Part shown: piece after piece, positions 1-6,721 of the stretch | How the letters are laid out: each line of letters opens with the position of its first letter | How positions within the stretch are numbered: position 1 is the first letter of the stretch | NCBI GenBank assembly: GCA_937975915.1 | Contig: CALJTY010000003.1 | Location: 1-9,432, forward strand | DNA: 9,432 bases | Source: an uncultured Acidimicrobiaceae bacterium | GTDB lineage: Bacteria; Actinomycetota; Acidimicrobiia; Acidimicrobiales; RAAP-2 | Direction of reading: 5' to 3' | The notes under the pieces: model-generated | What the model saw: the letters and a program-made list of their open reading frames with translations, nothing else | What the model was told of the DNA's origin: nothing | Databases searched by the model: none | Translations under genes and position numbers: made by a program

Positions 1-145
1 TGAAGCAACCGGCTCGAAGCAGATACGTGATGCGTTCTACCGACACTTAGAGCCAGAAGATATCCCGCTTAACCGTCGTGGACTTGAAGGCATGATGACA
101 CAAGTAATGGAAAAATTGCCTCCACGTTTTAAGGGCAAGAAATAA
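1..145 (+). CDS. C-terminal end of upstream nuo gene, probably NuoI (partial)
   Basis: An open frame enters from the left edge (first full codon at base 2) and ends at the TAA at 143-145, giving 47 residues. The peptide is hydrophilic and charged, with a segment reading RDAFYRHLEPEDIPLNRRG and a basic end (PPRFKGKK). It has no membrane helix and no cysteine motif. In the standard complex I gene order nuoI, the ferredoxin-like subunit carrying two 4Fe-4S clusters in the peripheral arm, precedes nuoJ, so this is most likely the tail of NuoI behind its iron-sulfur domain. The visible part contains no ferredoxin signature, so the identification rests on gene order alone. The stop overlaps the nuoJ start by one base (TAATG), which supports membership of the same operon. 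Confidence 0.6.
   Translation, partial: EATGSKQIRDAFYRHLEPEDIPLNRRGLEGMMTQVMEKLPPRFKGKK
131..135 (+). promoter_or_regulatory. Ribosome binding site of nuoJ
   Basis: AAGGG lies nine bases before the ATG at 145, inside the last codons of the upstream gene. It supports this ATG as the nuoJ start. Confidence 0.6.
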
Positions 146-711
146 TGTTGGCACTTAGCTACGCGCTTCCAAGCATTCTTATTTTTATTACTGCTGCGCT
201 ACTTATCTTGGTAGGAGCAGTTGGAGTTCTAGCTTTTAAGAACCCAGTGCACAGTGCTCTAAGCCTCATTATGACGTTGCTCGGCGTGGCCGTTGCATTC
301 ATTGCTCAGTCAGCTGACTTCTTGGCTGCGGTACAAATCATTGTGTACGCCGGTGCGATCGTTGTTCTGTTCCTGTTCGTAATCATGTTCCTTGGCGTTG
401 ACCGAAATGACACGGTACGTGTTGATCCTCTCGTTGGCCAACGAGCTTTCGCCGGTGTAGGAGTTGTCATTACCGTGGGTGGACTAATTGCCTTGATGGC
501 TCGGTCGAACTGGGTAACTGGTGCAATGTCGGTGTCAACTAGTGGAGTCGCGCTTGCTCCTGGATCAGGAAATGTGCAGCAACTAGGAACTGCCGTTTTC
601 ACGACCTACATCTTTGCCTTCGAAGTTACTGCGGCACTACTGATTATTGCGGTAGTTGGCGCAGTGCTGCTTGCACGTCGTGAGCGTACGAGCGATGAGA
701 GTAAATCATGA
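145..711 (+). CDS. nuoJ: NADH-quinone oxidoreductase subunit J
   Basis: NuoJ (ND6 homologue) is a small membrane subunit of complex I that sits between the quinone site and the antiporter-like subunits and takes part in coupling quinone reduction to proton pumping. At 188 residues it is near the usual bacterial length. About five hydrophobic helices are visible (roughly residues 10-30, 37-54, 60-84, 106-121 and 150-176). The family signature is clear around residues 58-83: DFLAAVQIIVYAGAIVVLF, followed by LFVIMFL, including the conserved tyrosine Y68 and the glycine G70 in the helix that carries the pi-bulge in known complex I structures. A hydrophilic, charged tail follows the last helix (from about residue 177). 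The ATG overlaps the upstream TAA by one base, and the end overlaps nuoK by four bases (ATGA). Confidence 0.96.
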   Translation: MLALSYALPSILIFITAALLILVGAVGVLAFKNPVHSALSLIMTLLGVAVAFIAQSADFLAAVQIIVYAGAIVVLFLFVIMFLGVDRNDTVRVDPLVGQRAFAGVGVVITVGGLIALMARSNWVTGAMSVSTSGVALAPGSGNVQQLGTAVFTTYIFAFEVTAALLIIAVVGAVLLARRERTSDESKS

Positions 712-1013
712 ACGTTCCTGCTTCTTGGTACCTCGTACTCGCCGCGATGCTTTTCGGGGTAGGCGCATTCGGGCTACTCACACGTCGTAGCGCACTGATT
801 ATGTTCATGTGCCTTGAGCTCATGCTTAACGCAGTTAATCTCACCTTCGTCACCTTTTCTCGAACAATGAGCGACATCGGGGGACAGGCAACAGTCTTCT
901 TTGTGATGGTTGTTGCCGCCGCTGAAGTTACGGTTGGCCTCGGAATTGTTGTGGCGATTTTTAGACGTCGTTCTTCAACGTCAGTTGACGAACTTTCGGA
1001 GATGAAGGGATAG
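708..1013 (+). CDS. nuoK: NADH-quinone oxidoreductase subunit K
   Basis: NuoK (ND4L homologue) is a three-helix membrane subunit that provides part of the proton path between NuoJ/NuoA and NuoN. The 101-residue length is typical. Two buried glutamates essential in the family are present: E37 in the segment MCLELMLNAVNL and E73 in VVAAAEVTVGLG, corresponding to E36 and E72 of the E. coli protein. Helices are at about residues 7-24, 29-49 and 61-86, followed by a short charged tail. The ATG overlaps the nuoJ TGA by four bases. A purine-rich GATGAGAG at 694-701 can serve as a weak ribosome binding site, so translation is probably coupled to nuoJ. Confidence 0.97.
   Translation: MNVPASWYLVLAAMLFGVGAFGLLTRRSALIMFMCLELMLNAVNLTFVTFSRTMSDIGGQATVFFVMVVAAAEVTVGLGIVVAIFRRRSSTSVDELSEMKG
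1005..1010 (+). promoter_or_regulatory. Ribosome binding site of nuoL
   Basis: AAGGGA sits five bases before the ATG at 1016, at the very end of nuoK, and supports the chosen nuoL start. Confidence 0.6.
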
Positions 1014-1015
1014 CA

Positions 1016-2887
1016 ATGGCAAAATTCGCGACTCTCATCATTCTTTTCCCACTCGTAGGGTTCTTGTTCGTCTTAATCAATGGCCGTTCACTCAGCGAAA
1101 AACAAATTGGTATTGCTGGCACGAGCGCAGTGGGACTTAGTTTTGTTTCAACAGTCATTACATTTTTTATGTTGCTCGGTCACTCTGGGCGCGAAATAAC
1201 CGTCAACCTCTTCTCTTGGATAAGTGTGGGTTCACTTCATGTTCCAGCCGCACTATTAGTTGACCCACTTTCAATCACGATGTGCCTCTTCGTTACAGGC
1301 ATTTCAACATTGATTCACCTGTACTCAACGGGATACATGCACGGTGAAAAGGACTTCAAAAAGTTCTTCTCGTACCTCAACTTGTTCGTGTTCTCAATGC
1401 TGGTTTTGGTGCTCGCAAACAACCTTGTGCTCACCTTCGTTGGGTGGGAAGGAGTGGGTGCGTGCTCGTACTGGCTTGTGAGTTACTACTTCGACCGCGA
1501 CAGTGCCGCGAGCGCCGGAAAGAAAGCATTCGTCTACAACCGGGTTGGAGACTTTGGTCTCCTTATCGCAATGTTCTTCTTGTTCACACATCTGCACACA
1601 CTTGACTACTTATCAATCTTCACTGGCGCAGGTGCCTTGACTCCTACTATTGCCACCTTGATTGTCTTGGCGTTGTTACTTGCAGCTGCAGGAAAGAGTG
1701 CTCAGATTCCTCTCTTCAACTGGTTGCCAGATGCAATGGAGGGACCAACTCCGGTTTCAGCACTCATTCACGCCGCAACTATGGTTACCGCCGGTGTGTA
1801 TCTACTCTGTCGCATGGCTCCAGTTCTGGCGTTATCTGTCCCTGGACGCACAACAATCGCGATTATCGGTGGAGTTACTGCATTCGTAGCTGCAACCATT
1901 GCTACCTCTCAAAAAGACATCAAAAAAGTATTGGCTTTTTCAACCGTTTCTCAAATTGGATACATGGTTATGGCTGTTGGTGTTGGCGCCTACTCCGCAG
2001 CAATCTTCTTGATGATTGCTCACGCATTCTTTAAGGCACTGCTCTTCTTGGGATCTGGTTCAGTAATCCATGCGTTGAATGGCGAACAGGACATGCGAAA
2101 AATGGGAGGACTGCAGAAGTATCTTCCCCTCACGTTCCCTACGTTCTTAATTGGCTGGCTAACTATTTCTGGCATTCCACCATTTGCAGGTTTCTGGGCG
2201 AAGGGTGACGTTCTTACAAATGTGTACTGCTACTCAAAGGTTCTCTGGGCTCTCGGAATCATCACAGCTCTTCTAACGGCCTATTACATGAGCCGTTTGT
2301 TTGTGCTTACGTTCCGCGGTACCGAGCGATTCCGCACAGTCACTGAAGGACACGATCCACACGAATCACCTTGGGTAATGACCCTGCCGCTTGTAATTTT
2401 GTCAGTACTCAGCGTTCTCGGTGGGGTAATTGACCTGCCCTGGGTTCATCACTCATCACTCGCTGGATTCTTGGATCCAACATTTGGCTTTATCCCTTCA
2501 GAGATCACTGTGGGGACAATGGGAGAAATAGTTCTCTCACTCGTAGACGTCATAGTTGCGCTCTTTGGTCTCATTGCTGCGTTCAGTATTTGGAAGGCGC
2601 GCACTGAGTCAACTCGCTTCGAGTCATCGTTCTTTGAGAACGTGTGGCGCTGGGATGATTTCTACGACACCACAATTGGTCGCCCACTAACACGCGCCTC
2701 ACACTTCGCGGGTGACGTCGTAGAGCCAAAGATTCTTGACGGGGCTGTGACGGCGATCGCCGTCAGTGTTCGAAATAGCGCTGAGGGTGTTCGCAAAACA
2801 CAATCAGGCTTTGTGCGCCATTATGCACTCGCAATGACGTTGGGTCTCAGCATCGTTGTTGTGTACCTCGTAGGTAGGGCTGGCTAG
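1016..2887 (+). CDS. nuoL: NADH-quinone oxidoreductase subunit L
   Basis: NuoL (ND5 homologue) is the distal antiporter-like subunit of complex I and is thought to carry one proton channel. At 623 residues it has the usual length. Expected channel residues are visible: E145 in FVGWEGVGACSYWL, K227 in LAAAGKSAQIPLFNWLPDA, histidine H252 in SALIHAATMVTAGVY, H336 and K340 in MIAHAFFKALLFL, and K396 in PPFAGFWAKGD. These match the Glu/Lys/His/Lys chain known from E. coli and Thermus. After the antiporter core, the segment from about residue 545 (WRWDDFYD) to 605 fits the long lateral helix that runs along the membrane arm, and a final anchoring helix is at about 606-620. It starts two bases after nuoK and ends two bases before nuoM. 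No truncation or frameshift is seen. Confidence 0.98.
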   Translation: MAKFATLIILFPLVGFLFVLINGRSLSEKQIGIAGTSAVGLSFVSTVITFFMLLGHSGREITVNLFSWISVGSLHVPAALLVDPLSITMCLFVTGISTLIHLYSTGYMHGEKDFKKFFSYLNLFVFSMLVLVLANNLVLTFVGWEGVGACSYWLVSYYFDRDSAASAGKKAFVYNRVGDFGLLIAMFFLFTHLHTLDYLSIFTGAGALTPTIATLIVLALLLAAAGKSAQIPLFNWLPDAMEGPTPVSALIHAATMVTAGVYLLCRMAPVLALSVPGRTTIAIIGGVTAFVAATIATSQKDIKKVLAFSTVSQIGYMVMAVGVGAYSAAIFLMIAHAFFKALLFLGSGSVIHALNGEQDMRKMGGLQKYLPLTFPTFLIGWLTISGIPPFAGFWAKGDVLTNVYCYSKVLWALGIITALLTAYYMSRLFVLTFRGTERFRTVTEGHDPHESPWVMTLPLVILSVLSVLGGVIDLPWVHHSSLAGFLDPTFGFIPSEITVGTMGEIVLSLVDVIVALFGLIAAFSIWKARTESTRFESSFFENVWRWDDFYDTTIGRPLTRASHFAGDVVEPKILDGAVTAIAVSVRNSAEGVRKTQSGFVRHYALAMTLGLSIVVVYLVGRAG

Positions 2888-2889
2888 GA

Positions 2890-4389
2890 ATGCATTCATC
2901 ACTCTGGCTAAGCGCCCTCATACTTGTCCCGTTGCTAGGTGCAATTGGTTCATTGCTCACAAGGAAAGTTCCAGGACGCTCTTACGTTGTTGCAGTTGGA
3001 GCCTCTGCGGTTGAGTTGGCACTCGCATTCGTCGTGTGGTTCACCTATAACAACCACATCACCGGCGCCGCAACCTACGACTTTGCTTCACGACACGTAA
3101 TTTCTGCTCCTTTAGGCCTCGCCTATGACGTAGCTCTCGATGGAATCTCGCTCATGATGGTGATGCTCACGGCGATTGTTGTCTTGCTTGCATTGCTTGG
3201 TTCTCGTGAGCGTCGAAGTGAGCCCGCTTTCGTGGCTTGGATGCTGGTGCTGACTTCTTTCACGATGGGAAGCTTCTTGGCCCATGACGTCATGGAATTC
3301 TTCATTTTCTTTGAACTCACTCTCATCCCTTGTTTCTTCATTATTTCGCAGTGGGGTGGGAAGGAGCGTGCGAATGCTGCTCTAAAATTCTTCATCTACA
3401 CCTTCGTTGGCTCCGCATTCCTCTTCATTGGAATCTTGTACTTAGGTTTTGCTCACCAACATGAAACCGGTGCAGCGCTGAGCTTCGCGTACGGTGATCT
3501 GGCTACAACAACAATGTCGCACTCAACCGCAGTGTGGCTCTTCATCTCGTTCACGATCGCCTTCGCAGTTAAATCTCCAATTTGGCCGCTCCACACCTGG
3601 TCACCACTGGCGTACGCCGAAGCACCGACAGCCGGTTCAATTGAGCTTTCTGCGCTTCTCGCAAAACTTGGAACGTACGGACTTCTACGTTTCGCGGTGG
3701 CGCTCCTGCCAATGTCACTTGAGACAGTTCGGCCATATGTAATGACGTTCGCTGTCATTGGAATTTTGTATGGAGCAGCGCTCGCGTGCGTTACGCCGGA
3801 TCTAAAACGACTGGTTGCGTACTCATCACTTGGACAAATGGGATTCATCACCCTTGGAATCATGACGGGTTCAACAATTGCAACCTCCGGTGCGGTACTC
3901 ATGATGTTCAACCACGGAATCATCACCATTGGATTCTTCTTGGTTATTGATTTCATTCAAAAGCGTCGAGGCAGTATTTTGCTGAAGGACATAACTGGAC
4001 TTCAGGGCCCAGCACCTGTGCTCGCAGCCCTCTTTACTGTTCTCATGATGGCATCAGTGGGTCTTCCAGGACTCGCTGGTTTCGTTGGAGAATTCTTAAT
4101 TCTGCTCGGTACATTTGGCACGCACGCCTGGTGGGGCGTATTTGCATCGCTTGGTGTTATTACCGCAGCTCTCTACCTTCTTTGGCTGTACCAGCGCGTC
4201 TTCCACGGTGAAGCGGTGGGCGACAACGCAGTAATCACAGACGCCACGAACCACGAACGTTGGGTGCTTGCGCCGATTGTTCTGCTTGTAGTGCTTATTG
4301 GTGTGTACCCACACATCGCGCTTGAAAAAATAACGCCATCTGTGCAGCAAATAATCGAGCACGTCGCACCTGCAGGAGCGAACAAGTGA
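2890..4389 (+). CDS. nuoM: NADH-quinone oxidoreductase subunit M
   Basis: NuoM (ND4 homologue) is the middle antiporter-like subunit of the complex I membrane arm. At 499 residues it is full length, with about 14 hydrophobic helices. Channel residues can be placed: E142 in EFFIFFELTLIPCFF, K228 and H235 in FAVKSPIWPLHTWSPLAYAE, K259 in LLAKLGTYG, H342 in MMFNHGIITIGFF, and E401 in GLAGFVGEFLILLG, the site where NuoM-type subunits carry glutamate instead of the lysine of NuoL and NuoN. The EAPTAGS motif (residues 244-250) is diagnostic for this subunit. It begins two bases after the nuoL stop, with a GTAGGG/AGGA-rich stretch just upstream. Its last four bases overlap the GTG start of nuoN. Confidence 0.98.
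   Translation: MHSSLWLSALILVPLLGAIGSLLTRKVPGRSYVVAVGASAVELALAFVVWFTYNNHITGAATYDFASRHVISAPLGLAYDVALDGISLMMVMLTAIVVLLALLGSRERRSEPAFVAWMLVLTSFTMGSFLAHDVMEFFIFFELTLIPCFFIISQWGGKERANAALKFFIYTFVGSAFLFIGILYLGFAHQHETGAALSFAYGDLATTTMSHSTAVWLFISFTIAFAVKSPIWPLHTWSPLAYAEAPTAGSIELSALLAKLGTYGLLRFAVALLPMSLETVRPYVMTFAVIGILYGAALACVTPDLKRLVAYSSLGQMGFITLGIMTGSTIATSGAVLMMFNHGIITIGFFLVIDFIQKRRGSILLKDITGLQGPAPVLAALFTVLMMASVGLPGLAGFVGEFLILLGTFGTHAWWGVFASLGVITAALYLLWLYQRVFHGEAVGDNAVITDATNHERWVLAPIVLLVVLIGVYPHIALEKITPSVQQIIEHVAPAGANK
4374..4378 (+). promoter_or_regulatory. Ribosome binding site that sets the GTG start of nuoN
   Basis: AGGAG lies seven bases before the GTG at 4386, inside the end of nuoM. Its strength and spacing make the GTG the convincing start of nuoN. 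Confidence 0.75.
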
Positions 4390-5882
4390 ACATAGCCATC
4401 CCAACAATTCACTACTTAGCGATCCTTCCAGCAATTTTGTTTCTAGCTGGCTCGGTGGGGTTACTTTTTGCAACCGCTCTCATGGGAACGAAGATAAGTA
4501 CTCAAGTGGCTTCGCTGGTGACAGTGATCACTGGTGTTGCAGTTCTTGTTGTCACATTCTTGCAATGGTCACACGTTGCAAATCATGGCGCCAGCACAAC
4601 AATTGCTAATGCCGTTGTGTTAGATGGATTCTCGGTCGTGGCCACTGGAATTATTGCAATTAGTCTCATCATGTCCACCTTCGTAGCGCACGACTGGTCT
4701 ATACGTGAAAAATTGACTGGCGCAGAGTTCCATATGCTTGCGCTTGCCTCAACCACGGGGGCAGTGATTATGGCGCAGGCGAATGACTTGATTGTTATTT
4801 TCCTTGGCCTTGAAATTCTTTCAATCGGTCTTTACGTTCTCGTTGCATTCGATCGTCACCGTGCGAAGGGCCAAGAAGCCTCGCTCAAGTACTTCTTGCT
4901 TGGTGGTTTCGCCTCGGCTCTGTTTATCTACGGTGCAGCACTCGTCTACGGTGCTACCGGAACCACAAATCTTTTATCAATTTCGTATTTCCTTGGATCG
5001 AATTTGCTGCTGCACCCAGGGCTCCTTTACGCTGGCGGCGGTCTGCTACTTGTTGGATTTGGTTTCAAAGTTGCCGCTGTTCCATTCCATCTTTGGTCAC
5101 CAGATGTGTATGAAGGTGCTCCATCTCCCGTAACTGGATTCATGGCGAGCATCGTAAAAGTTGGTGCGTTCGCTGCGCTACTGCGAGTAATGATTTCTGC
5201 CCTTGGAACTCAGCTTGATACCTGGCGTCCAATTCTCTGGGCGTTCATTGCACTATCTGCGGTGCTTGGTGCTTCGCTTGGTCTCGTCCAGCGAAACGTG
5301 AAGCGCATGCTGGCGTACTCATCAATCAACCACACGGCATTTATCTTGCTCGGCGTGTGGGCGGGGACTGCACGTGGAACTGGTGGGGCTTTGTTCTACC
5401 TAATGGCCTACGTACCGGCCGTAATTGGCTCATTCGCCGTTGTTTCAGTTGTTGGCGGGCTTGGTGATGACAATCACGACGTCTCGGCGTACAGCGGACT
5501 TGGAACCTCTTCGTACAAGGGACTTGCACGACGCCAGCCACTACTAGCTGGTGCATTTGTCGTGCTCTTGCTGTCGCAACTAGGCGCACCGGGAACAACA
5601 GGTTTCTACGCAAAGTTTGCTGTCTTAGAAGCCGCCATTGAACAAAACGGACCCATCATTGCGTTGATCGCAATTGTGAGTGCCGCGATTGCTGCTTTCT
5701 TTTATCTTCGCTGGTGCATTGTGCTGTTCTCTTCAGATGAAACGTCCACAACACGTGTTGCAGTGCCTAGGTCCACAGCATTTGTAATTATTTTCTCAGT
5801 TGTTACTACGGTGGCCTTTGGTATCTGGCCAGGCCCACTCGCATCACTCGCTCAGCACGCTGGGCTACTCTTCACTCCGTGA
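4386..5882 (+). CDS. nuoN: NADH-quinone oxidoreductase subunit N
   Basis: NuoN (ND2 homologue) is the antiporter-like subunit closest to NuoK in complex I. The product is 498 residues with about 14 membrane helices. Key residues visible are E143 in IVIFLGLEILSIGLYVL, K228 and H235 in GFGFKVAAVPFHLWSPDVYE, K258 in MASIVKVGAFAALLR, and K410 in GTTGFYAKFAVLEAA. These are equivalent to the glutamate and lysines needed in E. coli NuoN. The PFHLWSPDVYEGAPSPVTGF signature (residues 233-252) is typical. The start is GTG, supported by an AGGAG seven bases upstream and a four-base overlap with the nuoM stop (GTGA). It is the last complex I gene here, and its stop overlaps the start of the following ATP-grasp gene in the same GTGA arrangement. 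Confidence 0.98.
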   Translation: MNIAIPTIHYLAILPAILFLAGSVGLLFATALMGTKISTQVASLVTVITGVAVLVVTFLQWSHVANHGASTTIANAVVLDGFSVVATGIIAISLIMSTFVAHDWSIREKLTGAEFHMLALASTTGAVIMAQANDLIVIFLGLEILSIGLYVLVAFDRHRAKGQEASLKYFLLGGFASALFIYGAALVYGATGTTNLLSISYFLGSNLLLHPGLLYAGGGLLLVGFGFKVAAVPFHLWSPDVYEGAPSPVTGFMASIVKVGAFAALLRVMISALGTQLDTWRPILWAFIALSAVLGASLGLVQRNVKRMLAYSSINHTAFILLGVWAGTARGTGGALFYLMAYVPAVIGSFAVVSVVGGLGDDNHDVSAYSGLGTSSYKGLARRQPLLAGAFVVLLLSQLGAPGTTGFYAKFAVLEAAIEQNGPIIALIAIVSAAIAAFFYLRWCIVLFSSDETSTTRVAVPRSTAFVIIFSVVTTVAFGIWPGPLASLAQHAGLLFTP

Positions 5883-6721
5883 ACCGTATAGCTGTTGCTA
5901 CGTGCAGCGATTTAGAAATTGATATTGATACACCTCAAACCTTGGCGGCACTTCGTAACGCTGGCCTCGAAACCGACTTCTGTGTTTGGGATGACCCGAG
6001 TGTTGAATGGGAAAGTTACGATCTCACAATTCTGCGCTCTACCTGGGACTATGCACCACGTAGGAGTGAATTCCTCACCTGGGCACGATCAGTGCCACGA
6101 CTTCTTAATCCATACGAGGTGATTGAGTACTCAACTGACAAGCACTACCTAAATGACGTAGAGAAGCGTGGCCACAGGATTATTCCTTCAACATTTTGTG
6201 ATGTTGGGATGACTCCAGTTTTTCCAGAAGGAAACTTTGTTGTAAAGCCGTGTGTCGGAGCTGGATCTATTGGCGCAGATAGGTTTAACAACAATGAGCA
6301 CGAGCGAGCAGCAGCTCATGTTGCATCGCTGCACGAGCAAGGTCGTGATGTTCTGATTCAGCCGTACATTGAATCAATTGACACACTCGGTGAACGAGCA
6401 CTCGTATTCATTGATGGCGAGCTGTCTCATGCCATGACCAAAGGTGCGATGTTGAATGTCGTACCCGATGAACGAGACATGATATTTCGACGTGAGCAAA
6501 TGTCTCTCGCACAAGCAGAAAGCGACGCCGTGGAGTTGGCGAATGAGATTCTGGAAAGTGCGGGATTTGCCGATCTTCTTTATGCACGTGTTGATCTTGT
6601 GAAAGCACCACAGGGTTGGTCACTCATGGAACTTGAACTTGTTGAACCATCACTGTTCATCACGTATTTGCCTGAAGCTGCGGATCACTTAGCCGCTGCA
6701 GTTTTGAAGCGTCTCAGCTAG
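5879..6721 (+). CDS. ATP-grasp domain protein, O-ureido-D-serine cyclo-ligase/glutathione-synthetase-like
   Basis: This is a 280-residue soluble protein with no signal peptide or membrane helix. The N-terminal pre-ATP domain starts with IAVATCSDL, and residues 37-57 carry WDDPSVEW and ILRSTWDY, which are characteristic of an actinobacterial ATP-grasp family often annotated as DcsG-like (the O-ureido-D-serine ring-closing enzyme of cycloserine synthesis). ATP-grasp elements are visible: K88 in STDKHYL, K123 in NFVVKPCVGAGS, E172 in LGERALVF, R237 and D239 in LLYARVDLV, and the metal-binding acidic run MELELVEPSLF with E253 and E256. Such enzymes join a carboxylate to an amine or similar group through an acyl-phosphate. 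The substrate cannot be told from sequence, and no other cycloserine genes are present, so the DcsG label should not be taken as function. The GTG start overlaps the nuoN stop by four bases and has no clear Shine-Dalgarno, suggesting translational coupling. Confidence 0.88.
   Translation: MNRIAVATCSDLEIDIDTPQTLAALRNAGLETDFCVWDDPSVEWESYDLTILRSTWDYAPRRSEFLTWARSVPRLLNPYEVIEYSTDKHYLNDVEKRGHRIIPSTFCDVGMTPVFPEGNFVVKPCVGAGSIGADRFNNNEHERAAAHVASLHEQGRDVLIQPYIESIDTLGERALVFIDGELSHAMTKGAMLNVVPDERDMIFRREQMSLAQAESDAVELANEILESAGFADLLYARVDLVKAPQGWSLMELELVEPSLFITYLPEAADHLAAAVLKRLS

Noticed and set aside
306..602. A 98-codon open frame on the - strand opposite nuoJ
   Set aside because: It is a shadow of nuoJ with no ribosome binding site or recognisable motif.
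3453..3956. A 167-codon open frame on the - strand opposite nuoM
   Set aside because: It lies fully inside nuoM, has low-complexity composition mirroring the codons of the opposite strand, and shows no recognisable domain. NuoM is conserved over this stretch.
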